Shown one piece after another: positions 27,001-39,000 of a stretch of DNA of 64,000 nt. Where the stretch lies: contig JAJNNQ010000006.1 of the NCBI GenBank assembly GCA_027886175.1, positions 12,468,001 through 12,532,000 of the forward strand, in the 5' to 3' direction. The notes under the pieces are model-generated. The model was not told where the DNA came from. It searched no databases and was given only the letters and a program-made list of their open reading frames with translations. The translations under genes were made by a program, and so were the position numbers. The stretch comes from Phylloscopus collybita. Taxonomy: Eukaryota > Chordata > Aves > Passeriformes > Phylloscopidae. Position 1 is the first letter of the stretch, and each line of letters opens with the position of its first letter.

Positions 27001-30000
27001 TTCCCCAGATATACCAACTATTTGTTTTGGAAAGATTGTTAGCAAAATTGCATGTTCCCCATCTTGACTTCTCTTCAAATTAATCTACAAAATTTATACA
27101 ATATGGTCTAGATTTGTGTGGAGGAATGAAGGTCATAGGAGCTTTAAAACTAAATGCAGGAGAAGTTAATGTAGATAATGATCCTGATGATCAACAGGAT
27201 GAGCTCACTTATGTTGATTCTTGAGGTACAAGGAAGGAAAAAGGTAGAAGGAGGGACATTTAATGTAATCCTTGTGCAAAGGTCAACTGAAATATGTACA
27301 GGTTTTTAAAAAAGAAAAATAGGCAGCAAGGAGATAAAAGGCAAGATGCAGCAAAATCATATGCTCCAGATTCTAAATATCAAAACTTGGGAAGATATAA
27401 AAAACCCTATAGCTTATGTAAGTACTGATATCAATCAGCTATCTATCAATTTATCTAAAACACTGTGTACATTAAAGTGCTTTTTTTCCTTGAGAAGGAA
27501 TTCATTTCACCTCTGAAATTAAAAGTCCTCTTGAGTGTGAGCAAAGTGATCTGAGAACTCGTAACACTGTGAGCTGTGAGTCAACTGCACAACTTCTAAT
27601 ATTTTGTGCAGAGACTCTGTCTTTTCTCACAAAAGTCAGTGGTTATTCTTACATTTCTTGGCTAAAGTGTATGCATGTGACCACTACATTTCAGAAATAA
27701 AATACCTGCTGGGTGGTTGTTTTGTTTTGTTTTGTTTTGTTTTGTTTTGTTTTGTTTTGTTTTGTTTTGTTTTGTTTTGTTTTGTTTTGTTTTGTTTTAA
27801 TAGGTGCCAGTCTAGATCTGGAATTTAAAGTACCCAGTACAGGTTGGCAAAGCATTCTAGTTTTGTCCTGGAAAAACCAAGCAAACAAAACAGTACAAGA
27901 GATACACAGTTTAATTGCCTGTAATTAGTGAAGCTGATGAGTTTTTAGGGAGGGTTAGGAATGGAGTAAAAAAAAAAAAGTCACAAAAAGCGACCAATCA
28001 ACAAATCTACATTAATTATTATAAATTTTAGAACAATTTATTTTGGAAAAGACCTCAGAGATCATCCAGTCCAACTTTAATTTTATTTAATAGAGCTTAA
28101 TAGTTGTGCAGGAAGATGCACGATCCTATCCGCCTTCTTTTTGTTGCAGCAACAACTTGTAGTGAGTGCTCCGTACCACTTACCCTGCTCACCCCTCAGA
28201 CAAGAGCCAGAGAGTGCTCAGGTTATCATTGAGGCTCTTCTGCTTGTTCTTCTGGGGGATTTATTTTTATTTTTTATTTGACAGGCGTGCCTTCTTCCCT
28301 ACAGGATACTAGTTTTCTCTTTGGGAGAGCCTCTAGATCACACTGAAATATGAGGAAGCTGGCAGAGATGGACCACCCAGGGAGGGGTCGGAAAAGAGCA
28401 TGAGGAAATGGATAATGTTATCGTCTGGTGTCTTGCTGGGGTTGCTGCACTTTTCTAGAAGTGCCTGTTTTTGTTTTGATAAGGGATTTCAGAATGGTGT
28501 GGAGGCATAATGGGTGAGATCAGCAAGGAAGCACCATGCTCAAGAGGCAGGGTGAGAAGACAGGCTCTGAAGCCATGGATGGCGATGTGTTCCCACGGAG
28601 GGTGTTGGCTGGCTCTATTGCCTCTCTGCCTTTCCCTTCTTGAGCATTTTTCCTCCACCCCTCAGCATTAGTAGGTGGGGGCATGGGGTGGAGACACACT
28701 GCTCATTCATCAGGGCCCACAGAGCTCTCTGCTGTCAGCCAGGGGTTCCATAGGGGCACGGAGAAATGCTATCTGCTGTCATTTTATACCTGACAGCATT
28801 GGGTCCAGTGGATGTGTTGCTATGGAAAATGTATGTGCTTTTATAGTCAAATAGCAAGGTGTGTTTCCAAAAGCTGTTCTCTAACTCTGCAGCCATAGCC
28901 TGACTGGTTTATTTCCAGCATTCTCAGCAGTGAACTATGACTCTTGGGGTTGAATATCAATTTGCTAAGAATCCAGTGCTGGAGGAATGTCCTCATGTTT
29001 CTGTACCCATGCAGCGACCACCTCTTCCATGGGAGCCTTTCTATTCTCAGCAGCACGTGGGAATTCAGTGAAATCCGATAACAGCAATATTAATAGCAGC
29101 TGAGTAGGTGGCCAAAGAGGTTGAAATTTAGCACGAGCCTGCTGCTAGTTGGACAGGCAGTGTTCATCTCCTGTGCAGCAATACCCGGCGGGGGAGCGGG
29201 AGTCCTTCAAATCCTCCGAGGTCTTGCTCAGAATCGTAAGTGAAGCTGGTCGGTGCAGGGCTAGAGCCTCTGGAGCTCGGCAAGGAGCTGGGGAGTGGGC
29301 TTTTCTGCAGTCAGCTGATCTGCTCCAGCTCCCTGGCTAGGGTGTGGCTCTTCCAAGCCCTCCAAAGGGCATCCTGGAGGTGTGACTGCTGTCTTGATGG
29401 ACATAAGCTCAAAGGGAGAGTACCAGAACTTCTTTTTAAACAGCAGTCTGTCCACATCTTGTGTTTGTGAGATCTGTAGTTCAGAGGAAGGGATAGAAAA
29501 CAGGGTTGGCAGCTGTTGGGGTTTCTGAAGTATTCATCACCAAGGGATGGGTTTGGCACTGGGCAGGGTGCATTTGTCACTGGCACATTCCTTTCTATCA
29601 GTGGGAGTGTCTCTGTTCCCTCTTTCTCCCCGTAAATGGGTTCAGATTTGTCTTATCACTTTGGACAGGACCACATGTATTCTTGGCAGCTAACCCTTAT
29701 TTTGGGGAGGAGGAATCTCTGTTCAAACTTGCTTCTTTGTTTGTTGGTTTTGGTTTTTATTTTAAATTGCCAATTGCTATCTATATTTAAAGATGTTTCT
29801 ATATGAGAAACAGACCCTTCTCTGAACGGGATGCTTTAAAATAGTTTTCCAGAATTTTGCTCAGACTTGTGGTATTTTGGATATGATCTTGAGCTCCACA
29901 TTGTTCTTCCTGGAAAATAATAAAGTGAAGTGTTAAAGTAGATTTGACATCATGAGTTGTCAGTTGCTGGAATTTAATACATATTAGGATGTGGGGAAAC

Positions 30001-33000
30001 AAAACTGTATCATGTGTCAGAAAAATAAAATCCAAACTATTGAGTTTATTGTTTAAAAGTTTTGAAATAATAAAAAAATAGCTTTTTAAAATGCACTGCT
30101 CTTTCGTATGGAGGCACTGGAGAGAGGTGTCTGTAGGTGTCAGTGGATATATTTTATAATTGGTTAAAGTCTAGTTCACAATTTCTTAAAAGTACTGTGG
30201 CCTGGTAGTTCCTCTAGGGTGTATGATTGTCTACTATTTTTTAAATTTTTAAATGTCCCAGAACACATTAAAATATTCCCAGCAAGCTTTCCTCGCTCCT
30301 TGAAATGGGAAGCACAGAGCACTTCTGTCTCAAGGTCATTGCATGGGGGTTCTCGTGATGTCTGGAGCAAAGTCCTCCTCCACCAAGACCCCTGCCCACA
30401 CCTCTGCAGCAATGTGTTGTCTCTGCCACAGTGCTGGTGCAATTGTTTGTATGACCATAATCTAAAACAGACTAGCAAAACATTCTGGGGGTTAAAAATG
30501 CATATTAGGAAAACCCCACCTCTAGAGACAGGTGTAGCCCTCTGGCAGCGTGGAACCACAGTGTGATTCAGGGTTGTGTTGGCATAACCACGGGGGCAGC
30601 AAACAGGAGTGGCTGGAAGAGAGAGTGGGACCAGGAAATCCTTCAGCTAGAGCTGCTGCCAAAGCCTTTGTATTGTCAGGCAAGGACTTTGGTGACTAAT
30701 TCTGCTGCTTAACCTTGAGCAAACAGTGAAGCTGAGACTAAATTCCTTGTGCTGTGGCTTAGTGTGCTGATCTGCTGTGTCACTTTGCTTTATTCTTGTA
30801 GAGTGGTCTTCATTGGAGAAATATCTGTCAGTCCATGCTGGCTGGAAGTGATGTTTGTCAGTATGTGTTGTGTTCAAATGTAACAGAGCTATTTAGTCTC
30901 TAAGTGTTATCAAGCGCCAACAAGTGAGAGCTGTTCCTGTCCCATTTGTCTTTCTTCTATTTGTTCAAGGATTGACGTAGATGAGATGATTTACAGAGAA
31001 GGTATTATTTCTCCACAGGTGGTTGTTTCTCATCTTTTTTCATCAGTGTTCAACTCGGATTTATGTGGTTGTGCTTCACAATTACTATTATAATATCCCC
31101 CATGTGTTGTTATCTCATGGCCTTTAGACTTTCATGCAGTGATTAGGAGATCTTTTCCAGGGTGGCTAATCTTGAAGTTGTATGTAAACTTTTATTAATA
31201 CCACTTCCAACATTTAAGGTTCATGCTTTTTGAATTAGGATTTTACTGTCACAGTTTTGAGACCTCTTTGGTAGCTGGAGTTTGGTATTGCAGTTAGGAT
31301 AGGTAGATTGGTGTTAGTTTTCTTTTAAGGTTCAGAATGAATGCTTAAATATGGAGACTGTGGCAGGAGCAGATGAAGTATTTATAACAAAACTTTTCCA
31401 GCAAGATCTTAACTGCTCTACTTAGCAGCTTTCTTTGCTTAGTTCAGATATCTTTAGCAAAGTTGTATTGTTAACGAAAGGAGATATAAAAAACTTGTGG
31501 GAAGACAGAGAAGTTAATGTTTAAAAATATACAAAGTGATTTAGTAAGTAGTGTTGCATTGCATCATGGGGAGGAACTGAATTCTTTCAGCAGATTAGTT
31601 TTAAGATTCAGCCTCGGCTGCACCCTCCTGAGCAAAGCAGCAGCCCACCTAAAACTTTCAGTATAAAGGTATTCACCTGTTCAAACAGGAAATTAGGTTA
31701 CACCAACATTCATAATGAGCATGATTAGCATCAACTCTGACAACTTTGGATGACAACAGGAAAAAGTAGGCTTCTTTCACAGTAACCAAATGTAGTATTG
31801 GCATTTATTTGCATTGATGAAGATACTTTAGCAAGTGAGCTACTGTGGCAACGCGTGTTTTTAGGAGTGGTGCTGAAGCCTAGACCTCAATAAGCCTCTC
31901 CAGTGGAAAGGCTGCTTGGGGATACTCAGGCAGAGCAGTGAAGCTCACACATCCAAGCTCACACATCCACACACACCACGTGGCTAACTCAGCAAGGAGA
32001 GGCAGAAGGCCCTTGCACTGGATCAGTTAGAGCCAGGTTTATTTCCAGGAGCCGAAGGGAAATCCAGGAGCAAAAAGGGTCTTTCGGTTCCAAGGTGAAG
32101 TATGGGACACAGCAAACAATGACGTTGAGGCACGGGGGTGGAACAAGGAGCAGGTAAGGTCAGTGTCCTGTAGGGAAACAGGGCTGGTCACTGGGGACCT
32201 GAAACCAATGGAGACACAGAGGAAAGGAGACACCAAGGGGCCAGGGCATTAGGGAGGGGGAACCAGGGCAAACCATGGTGTACAGAGTGTCATTGGGGAG
32301 TTCTCTCTGTCAGGCTGGGGAGGTGACTCTACGATCTGTCCTGCCAAGGCCGGACCCTAGGTATGATGTCAAGGGGCTGCAGGGATTCCACAAGCTACCC
32401 CATCAGTTCTGAAGTTAGCTGTTATATCAGAAATGCCTCTACAAGCAGTTGTGTGTGCACTTCAGTTCTATAAACTTATATTTAAAATAAGGTTGTAAGT
32501 GTCCAGAGTGTTTAAAAAGCTTAAAAGCTGCCTTGCTGAAGTTCTTGTACTCTCTCTTCTAAATGGTTTATTCAAATACACTGTGAGAAACTGAGTGTTG
32601 GAGCCCTGTGTATTTAGAAACAGGATTGCAGAGCGGATTTGTTAAGAGCAGGAGCTTGCTATTAGGTGACAATTTGTCAGAAAAGTTGTAGCATCATGCC
32701 TCCTCTTCCAAGCAGCAAAGAATCTGCTATGTTTGATATTGGTGCCTCTATCTTGTCCCCTCCTATGAACCATAGTTGTTCAGAGTTGTACACAAGACCT
32801 CAGATGAATTATTTGCATAGATTGCACAGTAGTTGCACTCTTATAACACTCCATGAAGCACTTTTGCATAGTAGAATTATTCCATTTTGTTTTTTCATTT
32901 ACTACAATTGATTTAAAAGCCTTGGGTTTTTTCTATTTTGATACTCAAAATTAACTCAAAATTCAGGAGAAAAAATTAATTCATCCGAAAAGCTCTTCAG

Positions 33001-36000
33001 TTTGTATTACTCTTCTAACCAATAGATATTTACCCAATAGATATTTTAAATGGAATGTCCTGGAAGGGAATTGGACAATGGCATGTGCAACTAAACACAG
33101 ATGAGCTTGGACAGGTTGTATGTATAAAAGGCTTTAAAGACTCTTATTTCACACAGAGAATGTTAGGAAGTGGATCCAAACTACATCTTCTGCAAGTTGC
33201 AAGCCTCAGAGGAGATGTAGCTGTGAAATTTGTAGGTCAAAAATTAGTTTTAAGACATTACAGTAAGCATTACATTGCTTTTTTAATCAGGATTTTTTGA
33301 CCAAAAAAAAAATATATACCTATCATTTAACACAGACTCTAGGACAGTATATTCATTATTCAGGATCATCCTTTTCCTTGGTTAAGCACCATCAAATAAT
33401 AAATACATGCATATAAAAATAAGGAACAGGGTTCTATATCAGCAGGGTTTTCTCTTGGTTTTTTTCTTCTCTTCTGCTCAGACTGTCTACTGTCACAAGT
33501 TGTTGAAAATGTTTAGAAACCAATAGATGCAGTTCAGAGAAGGAGAGTAGTAATGCAAGTGGAGAAACTTCACAAATGAAGAGTAAACAACTTGTCTGTT
33601 TGCTAGCAGTGTAAACAGGAATGAAGCAGGATCTGTCACTCAAGTCCATGAAATATCTCCCTGCCTGCATTTTTGGTCTCAAACTGACTTATTTACCTGA
33701 ATGTCCTAAGTTTTGTGTTGGTTTTAGTCCAAGTACACAGGCCTAGTGTATTTATGGCTATTCTGGTAAGGAAATTTTATTGAAATATGAAGGTAACTAA
33801 ATATTGCTCCTGTTGCAGAGCTGAAATTATCCCAGAGAACTCAAGGAAAGCAGAAGTGGGCATCATTTTGTTCAGTCTTGTAGCTTTGGTCTATGTGAAG
33901 GCTGGCAGCCTTTTGGGTACATGCTCCTGCCAGCTAAGAGTAGAATTTTCCACTCCTTACTGGGCTGCTGAAGTTGGGGAGCAAACTTTAAGGCATCCTT
34001 GGCAAGCACCTCTGCTTTTATAATTGCAAACAAAAACAGAAATTCTGCTAACAAAAGGAATTGAGGGTAAAGAATGGTAACCTTTAAAATGCTCTCATAT
34101 CTCTGGATATGAGAAGTGTAATGTTGATATAAGAATAGTTTTCTCTGCTCGGGAAATCAGCCTGTCTCTAGTAGTAGCACCTTAGGTCACAGCTGTGGTG
34201 TGCCTTGTAACAGGGACACTGGCAAAAAAAAAAAAAAATTAGCCTACTGGAAAAAAGGGGGAAATTTTTTTTCTTCAAAAAAAGTCTCGAGTGAATAATG
34301 AATAGCAATGGGTTTTGGAAGGGATTAAAAAAACAAACAAAAAGGTGTAAATATTTCACGTTAAAGGCAGAGGGTTCTTCCTTATCTGTGGGAAAGAGGT
34401 CACCGGCTACAAAGCCAGAAGCATCTCTGGCATGAGATACTAAGGAAGCTGCAGGCAAGGACTGTGCAGGTCAGACCCATCTCAGGACTTTGTGTTCCTG
34501 ATAGCCTGATTTCTTTATAATGTGGGGATGGACAAGGCAATTAGAGCCACTGAGTGGGAGCAGGTGCTCTCAAAATAGGAAGAAAGGAGGAGGGAAAGGA
34601 CGGGACGGTCTGTGTCCTTGATGGTTGTCACATCTCATTGACTATTCCATTTCCACGAAGAACAATGCTCAGGCTGACCAGGCCCTGTCCTCATTACACT
34701 AACTTGTTACTGTTTCCTGAATGATTTATTCTCCTTTCTTCCTGTAACCTTTGACTAGTGTGTTCCTAGACAGAAGAAACAGGATAAGTATCTTGACCCA
34801 CTGTTGGTCTGGCATGTTAGAGAGCTCTGAGTAGGTTTTTCTGCTGCTGGGTGTGAAGTTTCTGCTTTTCTGTTTGAACCCCTTCGCTGTGCTGTGTGTG
34901 AAGTTTGCAGCCAAACCAGCGTCTGGGGCAGGTGAAGAGTTTTTTTGGTGTGTTTAAGCCATTTGCTCTTCCATAACTGCTGGTGCTGCAGGCAGCAATA
35001 TTGTTCAACCACTGCAGTCCAGCACTGAATATTTACAGCTGAGGGCCAGGAAGCTTTCGGAGCCTCCCATTCAAGAAGTTTTTTCTTCTTGCTCTTAGAA
35101 TGAGCAGGAGGAGAACAGGACCACTATGAGTGTCCATTGTTACATTTCCAAGGTGTGCTACACACTGGGTGTATATATATATATATACAAGTTCCCTAAT
35201 GTTAATGATTGCCTATGTATTTAGTATTTTTTGAAAAATGTATTTGTATAAAAGAACCCAAACCCATCCTTTCAGCCGTAGATCATCTCTCTCCAGATGT
35301 CCCAGTTTCAGTTTCCCATTTTTTGGTCTGAAAAGTTTACTCTTGGCTAAAGTGTTCTCTGTTGTCTAAGGCAAGTAAATCAGAAAACAATACAATTTCA
35401 TATGGAATTGAAATATGAGGTTATTCAGGCTGGAAAAGAGAAGGCTTGAGGGAGACCGTGTAGCAGCCTTCCAGCAGCTAAAGTGAGCCTATAAGAAATC
35501 TTGAGAGGGACTTTTTACAGGGACGTGTAGTGATAGGATCGAGGGTGAATGACTGAACTGAGAGAGTCAGTTTAGATCAGCTGCTGGGAAGAAATTCTCT
35601 ACTCTGAGGGTGGGGAGGCACTGGTATGGATTGCCCAGACAATGGATGCCCCATGCCTGTAAGTGTTCCAAAGCCAGCCTGCATGGGGCTTTCAGCAATG
35701 TGGTCTAGTGGAAGGTGTCCCTACCCCTGGCAGAGGGGTTGGAAGTGAATGATCTTTAGGGCCCTTCCAATCCAAACCATTCTATGATTCTCTGATCTCC
35801 CTGGCTAATAGCGGCCAGATTTCCCAAAGTCAACAGCTTGTTTTCTACTTCTATTTTGTTGGTAACTAAATAAGAGCTAATTAAAAATGCCTAGAGCCTT
35901 TCTGTGTACTTCTTAAAACTGAAACTGTAATAGACTGGCTAACTTCTCACTTTACATGTAACAGTTGAAATAGCACAGATTTATGACTGTATTTAAAGTG

Positions 36001-39000
36001 AAGTGCTTCTTATTTATTTTGGAGCAGTCATAGGTTGCATATTTTATATTGACTGATAATTGGTTTAGAAACTTTTTACATCTTGAATAATAATTGAATT
36101 TTAAGTCAGCAATTTTAAAACATTTTGTTTTCTTTTCTTTTTCTCATTCTCTGCCCTCCTTCAGACCAGAGGAAACCAACAGAAGAGTGAAAAATGTAAG
36201 ACAGTTGCACTAATTGTGATTGAATATTTTTAAATGCTTCTGTTTATGGTACTGTCATATTTAACTTATTCTTCAACTGTTGATTTATCTGATGCAAATT
36301 AATCCATTTTACAATGATCTCTATCTCTAAGTGCAGCTTACTTTCCTAAATCATTGTAATAATTGAAAACAGTACTTATATCTGCTTAGGGAGATATATG
36401 AGGTGCATCATGACACTCTTTAATTGATTTTGGTGGCAGTCATAGCTAATACTACACAAGATTTTGCAGTTTATTGTGGAAACATCTCTAATAACATACT
36501 GAGATTCTTTTACACTGGCACATGGCATGAGAGGAAAATAATTAAGTTTGTATTTGGTTTTTTTGCTGTTTGTTTTTAGGTTTTGATTACATTATACTGG
36601 CTTGGGAGAAAAGCTCAAGTAGACCCTGATTATAATGGTCCATACCTCAATCTTAAAGCATTTGAGAAGTTATTAGGGCAAGCATTCACAAAGGTAAGGA
36701 ATCCAGAAAAAGAAACTAAACAAATACCCTGAAGTTTATAGTTTGTTATACTGCAGCAATTCTAAACAGTCTCTTGGGGGTTTAATTTTCTCCTTAGTTT
36801 GGAGAACATAGTAGTTTGTTTTATTTGTTTTGCTTGCTATCAAGTTCTGTATGCAAGGAATGATTTTCAGCTTACATTGGTTCTTCTGCTACCCGTATGA
36901 ATTTCAGAATCCATCTGCTGTAATTGATGCGCTAGATTGTGAAGAGCCCTATCTCAATCCTCTTTGGCTGAGGTGAAAGAAATTTAAGATGTTTTATCAA
37001 GTCTCCCGTTCAAGCTGTTGTATGTGGTGTCGTGTATGTGTTTTAGGGTTTTGCAGTAGTCTTTGTTGAAGTTTGTTTGTGAATTCAAAATGCTCATGAG
37101 TAGCATTTGCACCCTAAATTATTAAAAAAGACCTTTCAAAACTTACTCTTGTAGGCACTTGAAGAGTCCAGCCAGCTGAGCAGAAGTGGCAGAGATAGTG
37201 GCTACGGCGATATTTGGTACATTGACCGGGGAGAGCCCTTTTCATCTTCAGCTACTCATAAAAGAGACGATTCCTTTGATAGCTTGGACTCTCTTGGTTC
37301 AAGATCCTGCACAAGCTTTTCATCAGATATAACCTTGAAAGGTGGCAGTGAAGGTATGTTTTCCTCTCTAAAATCTTTTATTGGCATGTGTATTATGAGA
37401 ATGGGAGAAGACAATGTAACTGGATATCCAGTATTTAACCCGTTTGAAAGTCAACTCTAGTTTTGCAGCTGCTGCAGTTGCATTTTGCTTAAATAAATAT
37501 TGACCTCTAACAGTGGGTAGAAAAAAAGCACACAGATCTGCTCACACAAATCTTCCTAGGAAGGCTGCTGAAACTGTTGCTCTCACTGACACATTAGGGT
37601 GTGTGCATGTCCAGGGTATATTCCCAGACTTCTGTAAGGGAAATAGCTGGAAATTAGATCTGGATGGGATCACCTGAAGTTCACCAGTTGCAAAGGTCTC
37701 TTGCCTTGTTCTTAGGATGACTGTGTCAAACCGCTATGCCTTTACTTCATTTGTGAATATTCAATAAGGTTTTTCCCACCTAGGTTAAATACTGAGTAGT
37801 ATTTGTCACTTTTAGTAGTTTGTCATGAAAATAAAGGTAACAGGAGGAGAGTGACACTGGACCCCTAAAGCAGCACTCTATCCCGTGTTTCTCTGCTGGT
37901 TTTAAAGTTCAATGCCAACTTGTAGTCTTAAGTCACAAAAACTGTGAGGTTTTGGATTTTGTGAAAATCATTGAGCAGAGGCTCCATGGGGCATTTCTGA
38001 TCTGTGCAAGGCGACATTTAGCCCTGTTAAAAATGTGATGTACCCTGGGCTTCTACTGGATGTTAATCCGGTGAAATGAGCACATTGCTGTTAACATTTG
38101 CTGTTAACTTGTCTTTGTTAGTAAATTTATCTTGCAGATACTATTTAATTTAAAAATTTCTGGGGTTTTTTTGTTTTTTTTTTGTCTTCAGTATGGAGGC
38201 CAGGACTTTGTTTCCTGCAGGGAGCAGTGATAATGAAAGAATGGAACAAATGCAGGAGGATCATGCAAACCAAATTGAGTTTAATGCATCTTATCACAGC
38301 TTTGCCACAGACTTCTAAAAATACCTCTCCTAGTGTCCTGTCAGTAGCTCAGCAAATTTGCAGCTCAAATATCTCAAATACAGAGATAAATTGATTTTAG
38401 AAGACTTAAGCACAAGTTTTAGCTACAAGTATGTGTCTAGAGAATGATGTTTGTATCTTCCCTTTTTTTCCACTTTCTTCTAAGGTTGTGACAGTGACAC
38501 AGACTCAGAACTGCCTTCCAAAATGCATGACTCCCATAAAGATGACAGGTCTTACCGCAGGATTTCTGTGATTGAACCAAAACCCACCACTGACTTCAAC
38601 CGTTTCTTACCCAACAAAAACAAGCAGACAGCGTATGTGCCAGCACCTTTAAGGAAGAGGAGGACAGAGAAGAATGAGGACAACAGGAGGAGCTGGGCTA
38701 GTCCTGTTTTCACTGAGTCAGATGGAACATTTTCAAGGTACTGGTGTGTGGTCTTACTAAAGGGGGCTTTGATTTAGAATTTTTAAAATAAGTTACTTCT
38801 TTATTAGTTAAAGAAAAGCTGCTCTTGCTGCAATAAAAAGTCAAGTATTTGATTTTTCATATTTTATCGAGGGGGTCATTTTGGTGTGGTTTTGTGGTTT
38901 GGTTTTTGGTTTTGGTTTTTTACATTGTTTTTTGATGTTTGGGTAATGTTTTGAACCTGGCCAGAGTCCAGATGTATTTAAATGGTCTTAAATGCAAGTT

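Larger units (their letters stand above)
6098..36164 (+). other. LMO7: LMO7 30-kb intron within the CH domain
   Basis: A phase-2 intron of 30,067 bases, GTGAGT to TTCAG. It holds four sizeable CR1 copies, a CR1 tail fragment, a solo LTR and the (TTTTG)n array, all listed separately. Further contents are a very AT-rich stretch with internal repeats at 8601-8735, a poly-A run at about 34217-34230 and a TA run at about 35171-35187. The remainder is unremarkable intron, apart from one exon-like interval at 29179-29235 and overlapping sense/antisense ORFs at 7229-7702, which are discussed as findings. Confidence 0.9.

Noticed and set aside
27604..27928. ORFs of repeating FCFVL or KQNKT on both strands
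   Set aside because: They are translation of the (TTTTG)n microsatellite, not a gene.
31838..32398. Complete endogenous retrovirus
   Set aside because: Only one LTR lies between the target duplications, with no internal region or coding remnants.
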